A DNA stretch of 64,000 bases from Amycolatopsis sp. WQ 127309. Its GTDB lineage: Bacteria > Actinomycetota > Actinomycetes > Mycobacteriales > Pseudonocardiaceae. Positions 24,455-32,758 of the stretch are shown here, in pieces. Both the position numbers and the translations under genes were made by a program. The DNA lies in contig NZ_CP095481.1 of assembly GCF_023023025.1 (NCBI RefSeq), positions 9,561,001 through 9,625,000 of the forward strand. Reading direction: 5' to 3'. Position 1 is the stretch's first letter; each line of letters begins with the position of its first letter. The notes beneath the pieces are model-generated. The model was not told the origin of the DNA and made no database searches. It saw only the letters and a list, made by a program, of their open reading frames with translations.

Positions 24455-26197
24455 ATGGATTCCAGCACGATGACGGATCTCGCGTTGCCGGTGAACGCCG
24501 CCCGAAGCAGGAGCATCGGGTTGCCGGAGGCCGCGGTCGAGCGGTGGGCGGCCGAGCGGCCCACCGCCACGGCGTGCTCCGCGCCGGACGGCGTGCTCGA
24601 CTTCGCCGGCCTGGCCGAGCGGACGACGGCGATCGCCGGGGCGCTGGCGGCCGCCGGCGCGGGACCGGGCACCACCGTCGCGCTGACCACCGGACGGTCC
24701 CGGCTGGCCGTGGCGAGCCTGCTCGCCGTGTGGCGCCTCGGCGCGACGGCGGTGCCGCTGGACGAGCGGCACCCGGCCGCCCGGACCGCCGACGTGCTCG
24801 CCGACGCCGGCGTGTCGCTGATCCTCGGTCAGCGGCCGCCGGGCGCGCCGGCCGACCTGCCCGTGCTCGACCCGGACAGCGCCCGGGGCGGGGCGTTCAC
24901 CGCGGCCGGGGGCGAGATCGCCTACCTCATCCACACTTCGGGCAGCGCGGGGCGGCCGAAGGGCGTCGAGGTCACCTACGCGGGCCTGGAAACCGCGCTG
25001 GGCGCCATGAGCACCCTCCACATCGGACCGGGCGGCCTGGGGATCAACCCGCTTTCGCCCGCGTTCGACGGCTGGCTCTGGTGCGTGCTGCTGCACCTGC
25101 TGAACGGGATCGGCACGGCGATCCTCGACCTCGCCGACGACGGCGAGCACGTCGACCTCGCCGGCCGGATCGCCGCGATCGCGCCGCGCACGGCCAGCCT
25201 CACGCCGTCGCTGCTGGCCTCCTGCGCCGACGCGCTCGCCGGGGCCGAGGTCGTGGTGGTCGCCGGGGAACGCTGCCCGCGCGGGCTGCTCGAGGTGCTG
25301 CTGGCCCGGCACCGGGTGCTGAACGTCTACGGCCCCACCGAGGCCACGATCGCCGCGACCTGCGCCGACAGCGCCCGCGGCGACGACGTCACGACCATCG
25401 GGCGCCCGCTGCCCGGCTACCTGGCCCGGGTGCTCGACGACGACCTCCGGCCGGTGCCCGCGGGCACCCGCGGCGAGCTGTGCCTCGGCGGCCCCGCGCT
25501 CGCCCGGGGCTACCGCGGCGACCCGGACCTCACCGCGCGCCGGTTCGTCACCGTGGACGGCGAACGGCTGTTCCGCACCGGTGACGAGGTCCTCGCCCGC
25601 CCGGACGGGCAGCTCGAGTTCCTCGGCCGGCTCGACACCCAGGTCAAGGTGCGCGGGTTCCGGATCGAGCTCGGCGAGCTCGAGCAGGTCGTCGAGCAGC
25701 TGCCGGCCGTGCTCGCGGCCACGGCGTTCGTGCGGACCGACGGCGGCACCCTCGGCGTCGCCGCCGTGCTCGCCGACGGGCACGACCCGGTCGCCGGCGC
25801 CCTGCTCGTGCGCGAGCACTGCCGGACGTTCCTGCCCGAGCACCTGCTGCCGTCCACAGTGGACTTCGTACCCGCGCTGCCCCACACCGACCGCGGCAAG
25901 GTCGACCGGGACGCGCTCGCGGTGGCCGCCGACGCGGCCCGCCCCGCGGGCCGGGCGCCGGCCACCGCCCGTGAACACGAGGTCTGCGCCGTCTTCGCCG
26001 AGGTGCTCGACCAGCCGGTGGCCGACGTGGCCGCCGACTTCTTCGAGCTCGGCGGCCACTCGCTGCTCGCCGCCCGGATGGTGGCCACACTGCGCAAGCG
26101 GACCGGGCTGCGGGCGTCGATCCCGTTGCTGCTGGGCAACCCCAACCCGGCCGCGCTGGCCCGGGAGCTGGACCTGCTCGCGGCGGTGTCCGCGTGA
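24455..26197 (+). CDS. Stand-alone NRPS adenylation-PCP didomain
   Basis: A 580-residue A-T didomain without condensation or thioesterase domains. Adenylation motifs: YLIHTSGSAGRPKG (A3, about 157-170), NVYGPTEATIAA (A5), GELCLGGPALARGY (A6), FRTGDE (A7), LGRLDTQVKVRGFRIELGE (A8) and the A10 lysine Lys482 in HTDRGKVDR. FFELGGHSLL carries the phosphopantetheine serine, Ser536. By hand alignment to GrsA-PheA the pocket begins with Asp at 235, so an alpha-amino acid is activated; the full code reads roughly DGWSVAVIAK. With the thioesterase and P450 it matches aminoacyl-PCP hydroxylation cassettes. The thioesterase GTG overlaps its stop by four bases. An alternative ATG is at 24470. Confidence 0.9.
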   Translation: MDSSTMTDLALPVNAARSRSIGLPEAAVERWAAERPTATACSAPDGVLDFAGLAERTTAIAGALAAAGAGPGTTVALTTGRSRLAVASLLAVWRLGATAVPLDERHPAARTADVLADAGVSLILGQRPPGAPADLPVLDPDSARGGAFTAAGGEIAYLIHTSGSAGRPKGVEVTYAGLETALGAMSTLHIGPGGLGINPLSPAFDGWLWCVLLHLLNGIGTAILDLADDGEHVDLAGRIAAIAPRTASLTPSLLASCADALAGAEVVVVAGERCPRGLLEVLLARHRVLNVYGPTEATIAATCADSARGDDVTTIGRPLPGYLARVLDDDLRPVPAGTRGELCLGGPALARGYRGDPDLTARRFVTVDGERLFRTGDEVLARPDGQLEFLGRLDTQVKVRGFRIELGELEQVVEQLPAVLAATAFVRTDGGTLGVAAVLADGHDPVAGALLVREHCRTFLPEHLLPSTVDFVPALPHTDRGKVDRDALAVAADAARPAGRAPATAREHEVCAVFAEVLDQPVADVAADFFELGGHSLLAARMVATLRKRTGLRASIPLLLGNPNPAALARELDLLAAVSA

Positions 26198-26901
26198 GCG
26201 CCTGGGTGGTGCCGTGGCACCCGTCCCCCGCCGGCCGCCCGACCCTGGTCTGCGCGCCGCCCGGCGGCTCCGGCTGCAACCGCTTCCGCGGCTGGCAGGC
26301 CCGGCTCGGGCTGGCCGTCTCGGTGGTCGGCGTGCAGCTGCCCGGACGGGAGAACCGGTTCGCCGAAGAGCATCCGGCGACCTTCGCCGACGCCGTCGCC
26401 GCCGTCGCCGCGGACCTCGCCGAGCTCCGGGCGGGCGCGCCGCTCGTCATCGTCGGCGAGAGCTTCGGCGGTCTGCTCGCCTACGAGCTCGCGCGGGCGG
26501 TGGGCCCGGACGCGCTCGTGCTCGCCGCGACCGAGCCCCCGGGCAACCGGTCGGCCGCCGAGCACCTGGTCATCGACGAGCAGATCCTGCGCGACCTGTT
26601 CGTCTCCGGCCCACCCGAGCTCCGCGATCTCGACGAGGACAGCCAGGAGTTCCTGCTCGACGTGCTGCGCCGGGACGACAAGCTCGCCGACACCCACGTG
26701 CTCGCCGAGAAGTTCCGGGTGGACTGCCCGATCCACGCCTGGTCCGGCGACCTGGACGAGGTCGTGCCGGGGCACCTGCTCGACGGCTGGGCCGGCTACA
26801 GCACCGCCGGCACCACCCGGCGTTCCTTCGCCGGGAGCCACACCTTCCTGACCGATCTCGCCGACGAAACCGTGCCCGCGCTGGGGAGCCTGCTGTGCTG
26901 A
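26194..26901 (+). CDS. Type II-like thioesterase
   Basis: A 235-residue alpha/beta-hydrolase of the NRPS/PKS external thioesterase family: APPGGSGCNRFRGW opens the fold, VQLPGRENRF is the typical PGRE motif, and IVGESFGGLLAYELA gives Ser90. Asp186 or Asp188 (WSGDLDEV) and His216 (GSHTFL) complete the triad. Most type II thioesterases have GHSFG or GHSMG, so GESFG is slightly unusual. In beta-hydroxy-amino-acid cassettes such an enzyme releases the modified aminoacyl group from the carrier. Its start overlaps the A-PCP stop and the P450 ATG overlaps its own stop by one base, so the three are translationally coupled. Confidence 0.88.
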   Translation: MSAWVVPWHPSPAGRPTLVCAPPGGSGCNRFRGWQARLGLAVSVVGVQLPGRENRFAEEHPATFADAVAAVAADLAELRAGAPLVIVGESFGGLLAYELARAVGPDALVLAATEPPGNRSAAEHLVIDEQILRDLFVSGPPELRDLDEDSQEFLLDVLRRDDKLADTHVLAEKFRVDCPIHAWSGDLDEVVPGHLLDGWAGYSTAGTTRRSFAGSHTFLTDLADETVPALGSLLC

Positions 26902-28079
26902 TGGACCTGACCGACGACCTGAGCTTCGCCGGCACCGAATTCTGGCCGCACTTCGCGTGGCTGCGCGAACACGACCCGGTGAGCCGCCACCCCGACGCCC
27001 ACGGCGGGTTCTGGGTGGTCAGCCGGTACGCCGACGTCCTGTCGGTCTACCGCGACGCGGCCGGGTTCAGCTCCCGGCACGGGATGCGGCTGGGCACCAA
27101 CCAGACCGCGGTGGACGCCGTGACCGGGCAGATGCTGATCGTCTCCGACCAGCCGGACCACGCGCAGCTGAAGACCGTGCTGGCCAAGGGTTTCTCGCCC
27201 GCCGCGATCCCGCACGCGGAGGACCTGGTGCGCACCGTGGTGCGCGGCCTGCTCGACGACGCCGTCGCCGCGGGCGAGGTGGACGTCGTGGAGACCGCGC
27301 GCCGGCTGCCGACCCGCGTGGTGTGCGCGCTGATGGGCGTGCCGCGCGAGGAGTGGGACTGGCTCGGCGGCACGATGAACGACGCCTTCGAGGGCGAGGA
27401 CGAACAGAGCAGGCTCGCCGCGCACGCCGAGATCTTCCTGTACTTCTCGGAACTGGTGCTCGACCGCCGGGAGCACCCGGGCGACGACTTCGTCAGCCGC
27501 ATCGCCGCCGACCGGCGGTCCACATCGGACGGTACGAAGCGGCCGCTGACCGACACCGAGATCGTGGTGAACTGCAACGGCGTCCTCGCGGGTGGCAACG
27601 AGACCACGCGTTACTCCGCGGCCGGCGCCGTCCTCGCCCTGATCGAGCACCCGGACCAGTGGGCGGCGCTGCGGGCCGACCCCGGGCTGCTGCCGAGCGC
27701 GGTCGAGGAGGTCCTGCGCTGGACCACCCCCGGCGTGCACGTGCTGCGCACCGCGACCGCGCCCACCACGATCGGCGGCGTCGACATCGCCGCGGGCGAC
27801 CGGGTGACCCTGTGGAACGTCTCGGCCAACCGCGACGACGCGGAGTTCGGCGACGCCGGCCGCTTCCGGGTGGACCGCACGCCCAACCGCCACCTCGCCT
27901 TCGGCGGCGGCCGCCACCAGTGCCTGGGGACGCGGCTGGCCCGTCTGGAACTGACCGTGTTCCTGGAGGAGCTGCTGAGCCGGGTGACCGCCGTGGACAT
28001 CGTGGGCGAGCCGCGCTACACGGCGTCGAACTTCACCTGGGGCGTGCGCGAACTGCCGGTGCGGCTGCACTCGGCCTGA
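26901..28079 (+). CDS. Cytochrome P450 acting on carrier-bound amino acid (inferred)
   Basis: A 392-residue bacterial P450. The I-helix motif is AGGNETTR (about 230-237), the K-helix ExxR is Glu270-Arg273 (EEVLR), and the haem loop is FGGGRHQCLG with Cys341. GGNETTR in place of AGxDTT is also found in P450s that hydroxylate PCP-tethered amino acids (NovI, NikQ, OxyD types). That, with the A-PCP partner, supports beta-hydroxylation of an aminoacyl-S-PCP. ATG 26901 overlaps the thioesterase TGA; GTG 26895 is an alternative. The degraded insertion sequence starts only about 10 nt after its stop, so any further cluster genes may have been displaced. Confidence 0.9.
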   Translation: MDLTDDLSFAGTEFWPHFAWLREHDPVSRHPDAHGGFWVVSRYADVLSVYRDAAGFSSRHGMRLGTNQTAVDAVTGQMLIVSDQPDHAQLKTVLAKGFSPAAIPHAEDLVRTVVRGLLDDAVAAGEVDVVETARRLPTRVVCALMGVPREEWDWLGGTMNDAFEGEDEQSRLAAHAEIFLYFSELVLDRREHPGDDFVSRIAADRRSTSDGTKRPLTDTEIVVNCNGVLAGGNETTRYSAAGAVLALIEHPDQWAALRADPGLLPSAVEEVLRWTTPGVHVLRTATAPTTIGGVDIAAGDRVTLWNVSANRDDAEFGDAGRFRVDRTPNRHLAFGGGRHQCLGTRLARLELTVFLEELLSRVTAVDIVGEPRYTASNFTWGVRELPVRLHSA

Positions 28080-28089
28080 CCGTCCAGCC

Positions 28090-28774
28090 GCTGTCCTGCG
28101 AGTCTGCTCGATGGGCTTCGTGATCCAGGTGGTTCCTGACGGTGCAGGCGGTGCCGTCAGGGGCCGCCTGGGCGCGAAGACCAACTCCGGCCACCGCAGC
28201 ACACGATTACCAGACATCCAGCTCAACCGGTGCTCCGTGGCGTGACCTGCCCGGACGCCACGGACCGTGGAAACGCGCACGAACGACTGCGGCTGTGCAC
28301 TGCAGACGGGACTGGGACAAAGATCCACCTCGCCCTCGACAACCGCGGTCTGCCGATACGGTTCCTGCTCACTCCGGGCCAGGCCGGGGACAACCCGCAA
28401 CTGGTGCCGCTGCCGTAGCTGGATGGCATCAGCATCACCCGGGCCGGGCCCGATGTCGGCCGGAGACGATCATCGCGGACAAGGCCTACTCGCATCCTCG
28501 ACCCGGGAAGCGACGCGGGACCGGCGAAGCACCTTCGTCAGCCCCGAACGCGATGACCAGATCGCCCGCCGCGCAGCCAAAGGTTCCCGCGGCGGCCGGC
28601 CACCCGCCTTCGATGCCGAGGCCTACAAGCAGCCCAACGTCGTGGAGCGGTGCTTCAACCGGCTCAAACAGATCCGTGACCTGGCCACCCGCTACGCCAA
28701 ACGCGTTGCCTGCTACCAGGCAGAACTCACCATCGCCGCGATCGTCCGCTGGCTCCGATGACTTACAGGACAGC
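28090..28774 (+). mobile_element. Degenerate IS5-family insertion sequence
   Basis: The left end at 28090-28104 (GCTGTCCTGCGAGTC) and the right end at 28760-28774 (GACTTACAGGACAGC) are imperfect inverted repeats. Between them lies a broken IS5-type transposase. The first about 90 bp match the adjacent 155-bp MITE-like unit in reverse orientation, with a 38-bp gap. The element is internally deleted and frameshifted, so it cannot move on its own. Confidence 0.75.
28142..28759 (+). pseudogene. IS5-family transposase remnant
   Basis: Homologous pieces lie in three frames. STGAPWRDLPGRHGPWK (about 28226-28276) is the N-terminal IS5 domain. TGTKIHLALDNRGLPIRFLL with TPGQAGDNPQLVPL (28313-28417) is the start of the DDE catalytic domain, ending in a TAG. 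ETIIADKAYSHP continues in another frame, and DAEAYKQPNVVERCFNRLKQ with RYAKRVACYQAELT (28613-28735) is the C-terminal part with the catalytic Glu. Sequence between the N-terminal piece and the DDE domain is missing. At least two frameshifts and one nonsense change mark it as dead. Confidence 0.85.
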
Positions 28775-28782
28775 GCCTAGCC

Positions 28783-28937
28783 GGTGTCCTGCAAGTCAAG
28801 CTCGCGGTCTTCGCGCCCAGGCGGCCCCTGACGGCACGGGCAGATCACCCGAGTACAACCCGGTACGAGGGCGCTCCGCCCGCACCGCCAGGAACCACCT
28901 GGATCACGAAGCCCATCGAGCAGACTTACAGGACACC
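28783..28937. mobile_element. 155-bp MITE-like element with 15-bp terminal inverted repeats
   Basis: Terminal repeats GGTGTCCTGCAAGTC and GACTTACAGGACACC differ at one position. The element has no coding capacity. It is flanked by GCCTAGCC on both sides, and the 25-bp block GACTTACAGGACA(G/C)CGCCTAGCCGG occurs at 28760 and again at 28923. Its interior is the inverse of the neighbouring IS left end, so it is probably an IS-derived miniature element mobilised in trans. Confidence 0.65.
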
Positions 28938-28939
28938 GC

Positions 28940-29920
28940 CTAGCCGGCGGCGCGGGTGGCCCGGCGGGACAGCTCCGCGAACGCCGTACGCAGCTGCGGC
29001 GGGGCGATCACCTCGATCTCGGTGTCGAAGCGGGCCAGCGCCCCGGCGAGGGCGGCCCAGGACCAGGAGCCCGACGTCAGCCTGGTCCGGGTCGCGCCGT
29101 GCGCCTCGACGACGCCGTCGCCGGCGAACGGAGCCACCTCCGCCACCGGCAGGTCGAGGATCACCTCGCCGCGGCAGGGCCACGCGTCCGCGCTCTCGGA
29201 TCCCTTGAACCGGGCCGACAGGAACGCGGCCACGTCGCCGCCCGGCACTTCGCGGGGCGCGAACCGCGGCCCGTTCGGGACCCGCGGTGTCATCCGGTCG
29301 GCGCGGTAGGTCCGCCAGTCGTCGCGGTCGGGATCCCAGCCGACGACGTACCAGCGCCCGGCCCGCACCACCAGGTGGTGGGGCTGCACCCGCCGGGGCG
29401 GGCCCGGCTCGGCGTCCGCGGGGCGCCCCGGCGAGCGGTAGTCGAACCGCAGCTCCTCCCCCGCGCGGACCGCGGCGCTCAGCGTGAGCAGCACCCCGGT
29501 GTCGACCTGGGGCCCGCCGGGGCCGGCCGCGCTGATCTCGAGGGCGTCGACGCGCTGCCGCAACCGCGACGGCAGCACCTGCCGCACCGTGGTCAGGGCC
29601 CGCGCGGCCGCCTCTTCGATGCCCGCGCCGGTGCCGACGGCGATCCGCAGCGCCACCGTGAGCGCGACCGCTTGCTCCTCGTCGAACAGCAAAGGCGGCA
29701 GCCGGCTGCCCGCTTCGAGCCGGTAGCCGCCGTCGGGGCCCTTGACCGCGTGGACGGGATAACCCAGCTCGCGCAGCCGGTCGACGTCGCGGCGCACGGT
29801 CCGCTCGCTGACGCCCAGCCGCTCGGCGAGCAGGCCGCCCGGCCAGTCGCGGCGGGCCTGCAGCATGGACAGCAGCGACAGCAGCCGGCTGGAGGTGGTC
29901 GTCGAGGGGGCGATCGGCAT
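28940..29920 (-). CDS. WYL-domain transcriptional regulator (YafY type)
   Basis: A 326-residue regulator. The N-terminal HTH (SRLLSLLSMLQARRDWPGG, then LAERLGVSERTVRRDVDRLR) is DeoR-like and is followed by a GPDGGYRL wing. The WYL domain (about 135-215) has LRFDYRSPG and PHHLVVRAGRWYVVGWD, followed by the WCX tail. WYL domains sense nucleic-acid or nucleotide-type ligands, or phenolic ones in some members. ATG 29920 is preferred over an upstream TTG, which would overlap the operator. A 10-bp inverted repeat (29938-29964) lies 18 bp upstream, between this gene and the divergent VOC gene. Its stop codon lies just outside the MITE-like unit, within the repeated CTAGCCGG flank. Confidence 0.85.
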   Translation of the reverse strand: MPIAPSTTTSSRLLSLLSMLQARRDWPGGLLAERLGVSERTVRRDVDRLRELGYPVHAVKGPDGGYRLEAGSRLPPLLFDEEQAVALTVALRIAVGTGAGIEEAAARALTTVRQVLPSRLRQRVDALEISAAGPGGPQVDTGVLLTLSAAVRAGEELRFDYRSPGRPADAEPGPPRRVQPHHLVVRAGRWYVVGWDPDRDDWRTYRADRMTPRVPNGPRFAPREVPGGDVAAFLSARFKGSESADAWPCRGEVILDLPVAEVAPFAGDGVVEAHGATRTRLTSGSWSWAALAGALARFDTEIEVIAPPQLRTAFAELSRRATRAAG

Positions 29921-29937
29921 GGTTTCACCATGCCACA

Positions 29938-29964
29938 AGTAGCGGACGTTCCCTGTCCGCTACT
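29938..29964. promoter_or_regulatory. Inverted-repeat operator between the WYL and VOC genes
   Basis: AGTAGCGGAC and GTCCGCTACT form a perfect 10-bp inverted repeat with a 7-nt spacer. It is placed between divergent starts, as expected for an autoregulated YafY-type repressor. Confidence 0.7.
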
Positions 29965-30032
29965 GCTGACATCGTCGTTCCTGTCGCCGGAGACCTCCGG
30001 CACCAGGAACCACTCGCGAAGGACCGAACACC

Positions 30033-30500
30033 ATGTCGCTCACCGCTGTCACCCACCTGAACTTCCACGGCCAGGCCCGCGAAGCCCTGGAGTTCTACCA
30101 GTCGGTGTTCGGCGGGCAGCTCACCGTCGCCACCTACGCCGACTTCGGGATGCCCGCCGAGGTGCCGGGCGCCGACCGCGTCGTGTTCGGCCAGGTCGTC
30201 GCCGACAACGGCTTCCGGGTCATGGCCTACGACGTGCCCGGCGCGCAGACGCCGGCCGCCCCGGGCGCGCCCGCCACGCGTCGCGAAAACGGCACCACGA
30301 TCACCACGGAGCCGTTCTTCCTCGCCGTCCGCGGCGAGAGCGTCGACGAGGTCACCCCCGTGTGGGAGGGCCTCGCCGAGGGCGGGGCCGTGATCGAGGC
30401 GTTCGGCCCCGCCCCCTGGGCGCCCGCCTTCGGGATGCTCGCCGACCGCTTCGGCGTCACCTGGATCGTCGACGTCGCGGCCGAGTACGCCCAGGCCTGA
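30033..30500 (+). CDS. VOC-family (PhnB/glyoxalase-like) protein
   Basis: A 155-residue VOC protein: HLNFHGQAREALEFYQSVFGG is the typical PhnB-like opening, VVFGQVVADNGFRVMAYD forms the second strand pair, and WAPAFGMLADRFGVTWIVDV closes the fold. PhnB-like members lack a demonstrated enzymatic role in most species, and their metal ligands are often incomplete. It is divergent from the WYL regulator across the inverted-repeat operator and is its most likely target. The ATG at 30033 is 11 codons before the first conserved helix. A long hairpin follows its stop. Confidence 0.82.
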   Translation: MSLTAVTHLNFHGQAREALEFYQSVFGGQLTVATYADFGMPAEVPGADRVVFGQVVADNGFRVMAYDVPGAQTPAAPGAPATRRENGTTITTEPFFLAVRGESVDEVTPVWEGLAEGGAVIEAFGPAPWAPAFGMLADRFGVTWIVDVAAEYAQA

Positions 30501-30507
30501 CCGACCC

Positions 30508-30543
30508 GCGGGGAGTGCGGCCGGTCCCGGCCGCACTCCCCGC
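30508..30543. terminator. 17-bp perfect inverted repeat between VOC and AKR genes
   Basis: GCGGGGAGTGCGGCCGG pairs with its complement across 2 nt. It lies 7 nt after the VOC stop and 19 nt before the AKR start. It should terminate or attenuate the VOC transcript. Confidence 0.65.
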
Positions 30544-30562
30544 ACCCCCACAGGAGAAACCC

Positions 30563-31594
30563 ATGCAGACCCGCCCGCTCGGCCGGACCGGCATCCAGGT
30601 CAGCGCCTACGCCCTGGGCACGATGATGTTCGGGCCGTACGGCAATCCCGATCCCGACGACTGCGTGCGCATCGTCCACCGCGCCCTCGACGGCGGCATC
30701 ACCCTCATCGACACCGCCGACGTCTACGGCGGCGACGGCGAGTCCGAGAAGATCGTCGGGAAGGCCCTGCGCGGCCGCCGCGACGGCGTCGTCCTGGCCA
30801 CGAAGTTCAACGGCCCGATGGGGTCCGGCCCCAACGAACGCGGCAGCTCCCGCCGGTGGATCGTGTCCGCCGTCGAAGGATCGCTGCGGCGGCTGGGTGT
30901 CGACCACATCGACCTCTACCAGGCCCACCACCCCGACCCCGGCACCGACGTCGAGGAAACCCTCGGCGCGCTGACCGACCTGCTGCGGGCGGGCAAGGTC
31001 CGCGCGATCGGTCACTCCAACCTGCCCGCATCGGACATCGTCGAGGCCCAGTGGGTGGCGCAGCGGCGCGGGCTGGCCCGCTTCCGGTCCGAACAGCCGC
31101 ACTACTCGATCCTCAACCGCGGGATCGAACGCGAGATCCTGCCGGTCTGCGAGCGCTACGGGCTGGGTGTCCTGGTGTGGAGCCCGCTGGCGATGGGCCT
31201 GCTCGCCGGGCGCCTCCGCAGGGGCAGCGCGGAAACGGCGTCGGCCGGGCGGCTGCACTGGGCGGGGCGGCACATGACCGACGAACGCAAGCTCGACGCC
31301 GTCGAAGCCCTCGCCGGCGTCGCCGATCAGGCCGGGCTGTCGCTGCCCCACCTGGCGCTGGCGTTCGCGACGGCCCACCCCGCGGTCACGTCGGCGATCA
31401 TCGGCCCACGCACACCCGAGCAGCTCGACGACCTGCTCGCGGGAGCGGACACGCTCCTCGACGACGACGTGCTCGACCGCATCGACGAGATCGTCGCGCC
31501 GGGAACGGACGTCGGACCGATCGACGTCGCCTACGTCCCACCGGCGCTCGCACACCCGGAACTCCGCCGGCGCCCGGCGGCGCACCGATCGTGA
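30563..31594 (+). CDS. Aldo/keto reductase
   Basis: A 343-residue NAD(P)H-dependent oxidoreductase. The TIM-barrel signatures are clear: LGRTGIQVSAYALGTMMFG, LIDTADVYGGDGESE with the catalytic Asp and Tyr, VLATKFNG with the Lys, and DLYQAHHPD with the His. The cofactor region TSAIIGPRTPEQL is typical of the potassium-channel-beta/YajO-like branch. The gene follows the VOC gene with only a hairpin between them. The ribosome-binding site is CAGGAG just before ATG 30563. The substrate, probably a small aldehyde or ketone, cannot be specified. Confidence 0.88.
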   Translation: MQTRPLGRTGIQVSAYALGTMMFGPYGNPDPDDCVRIVHRALDGGITLIDTADVYGGDGESEKIVGKALRGRRDGVVLATKFNGPMGSGPNERGSSRRWIVSAVEGSLRRLGVDHIDLYQAHHPDPGTDVEETLGALTDLLRAGKVRAIGHSNLPASDIVEAQWVAQRRGLARFRSEQPHYSILNRGIEREILPVCERYGLGVLVWSPLAMGLLAGRLRRGSAETASAGRLHWAGRHMTDERKLDAVEALAGVADQAGLSLPHLALAFATAHPAVTSAIIGPRTPEQLDDLLAGADTLLDDDVLDRIDEIVAPGTDVGPIDVAYVPPALAHPELRRRPAAHRS

Positions 31595-31609
31595 CGCCGG
31601 CCCGGCCGG

Positions 31610-31936
31610 TCAGCGCGCGCCCTGGTGTTCGCCGCCGGTGTCGAAGTGCCGGTCCAGGTACACCTCCGGCGGCAAGGAGCTGGTGCGCAGCAACGAGAAC
31701 ACCTCGCTGCCCTCGGTGAGGTCCTTCTCCCCGGTCTCGTACGCCTGGGCCAGCCCGAGGTAGGTGACACCGCTGTTCCCGGCGTACTCCCGGGCTTCCG
31801 CCTCGGCGCGCGCGATGGCGGCGTCGAGGCCGACCGCGCGCCACAGCGTGATCCGCTCCTCGTACGGCCGGTCGTCGGGCTCGGTCCACCGGAAGACGCA
31901 ACGCACCGCGTACCACTCGTCCGCTTCGTCGGTCAT
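31610..31936 (-). CDS. DUF4288-domain protein
   Basis: A 108-residue cytosolic protein. WYAVRCVFRW, then YEERITLWRA, AEAREYAGNSG and SLPPEVYLDRHFDTGGE, match the DUF4288 family, small proteins of unknown function that are frequent in actinobacteria. ATG 31936 (MTDEADEWY) is chosen because it sits right before the conserved core, although the ribosome-binding site is weak. Its stop lies 16 bases from the convergent aldo/keto reductase. No functional context is evident. Confidence 0.75.
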   Translation of the reverse strand: MTDEADEWYAVRCVFRWTEPDDRPYEERITLWRAVGLDAAIARAEAEAREYAGNSGVTYLGLAQAYETGEKDLTEGSEVFSLLRTSSLPPEVYLDRHFDTGGEHQGAR

Positions 31937-32068
31937 CGCCCTGTTTCCCCCTCTCGCCAAGGGAAACACCGTAGCGCCGCGCGGCCACGACGACCCGCCC
32001 AGGGCCGCCGCCGATCCGGCCGGCGGCGGTCCTGAGTGTGGTCCGTTCCTTCGGTTTTCCTTACGGGG

Positions 32069-32758
32069 TCAGGGCTTCTCGAAGTGCTGGTAGTCGATCG
32101 GGGTGTCCCAGGAGCCGCCCCAGGTCCAGCCGCGGGTGCTGAACGCGCGCTCGGTGGCGTCGCCCGCGTGGATCATGCCCGGCGCGCCCAGCGTGCGGTC
32201 CGCGTAGGGCGCGCCGTTGGGCGGGTAGATCGCGCCACTGCCGGAGATGTAGGGGTTCTGCACGGTGTTGACGTCGATGGCGCGCCCGTAGGAGTGGTTG
32301 GACCACGCGGTGCCGCCGGTGATCGCCCGGCAGTTGAACGCCGAGGTGTTGTTCGCCGCCATCGACGCGTCGTCGTCGGAGCCGTACTTCTCCACGGTCT
32401 CCATCCGCTCGATCGGGAACCGGGCGGCGTACAGGTCGCCGAATGCGTAGGCGACTTCGACGGCGCGATCGGCGTTGACGACCAGTTCACCCTGGTGCAC
32501 CGCACCGTCGAAGCCGAAGAACCGCAGGCTCATCAGCCGCAGCTGATCGGGACCGACGGGACAGCCCTCGTGCCAGCTGGAAGCGAGCCGCTGCGCGGTG
32601 ACGGGCCTGATGAAGGCGACGTAGGGCGGAAGGCCACTGGCCACCGGCGCGGCGACTTCGACGGTCTGCACCGTGGCGGCCGGCGCCGGCGTGGCACCGG
32701 TGAAGACCACGGACAATAGGAACGTGATGACAGCGAAGACTTTTGTTCTCGGTTTCAT
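32069..32758 (-). CDS. Secreted M15-type peptidoglycan peptidase
   Basis: A 229-residue exported enzyme of the VanY/L-Ala-D-Glu peptidase type (M15_4). The signal peptide is VFAVITFLLSVVFTGATPAPAA. WSNHSYGRAIDVN gives zinc ligands His and Asp, and YQHFEK near the C-terminus supplies the third His. A GELVV-Asn-Ala-Asp region (HQGELVVNADRAVEV) is typical of this subfamily. ATG 32758 is the start nearest the signal peptide. It is the second M15 peptidase in the window and unrelated in domain layout to the one at 324, since it lacks a peptidoglycan-binding module. Confidence 0.85.
   Translation of the reverse strand: MKPRTKVFAVITFLLSVVFTGATPAPAATVQTVEVAAPVASGLPPYVAFIRPVTAQRLASSWHEGCPVGPDQLRLMSLRFFGFDGAVHQGELVVNADRAVEVAYAFGDLYAARFPIERMETVEKYGSDDDASMAANNTSAFNCRAITGGTAWSNHSYGRAIDVNTVQNPYISGSGAIYPPNGAPYADRTLGAPGMIHAGDATERAFSTRGWTWGGSWDTPIDYQHFEKP

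Noticed and set aside
28758..28943. 61-codon open frame across the MITE-like unit
   Set aside because: It consists entirely of terminal-repeat and MITE sequence, so it is not a gene.
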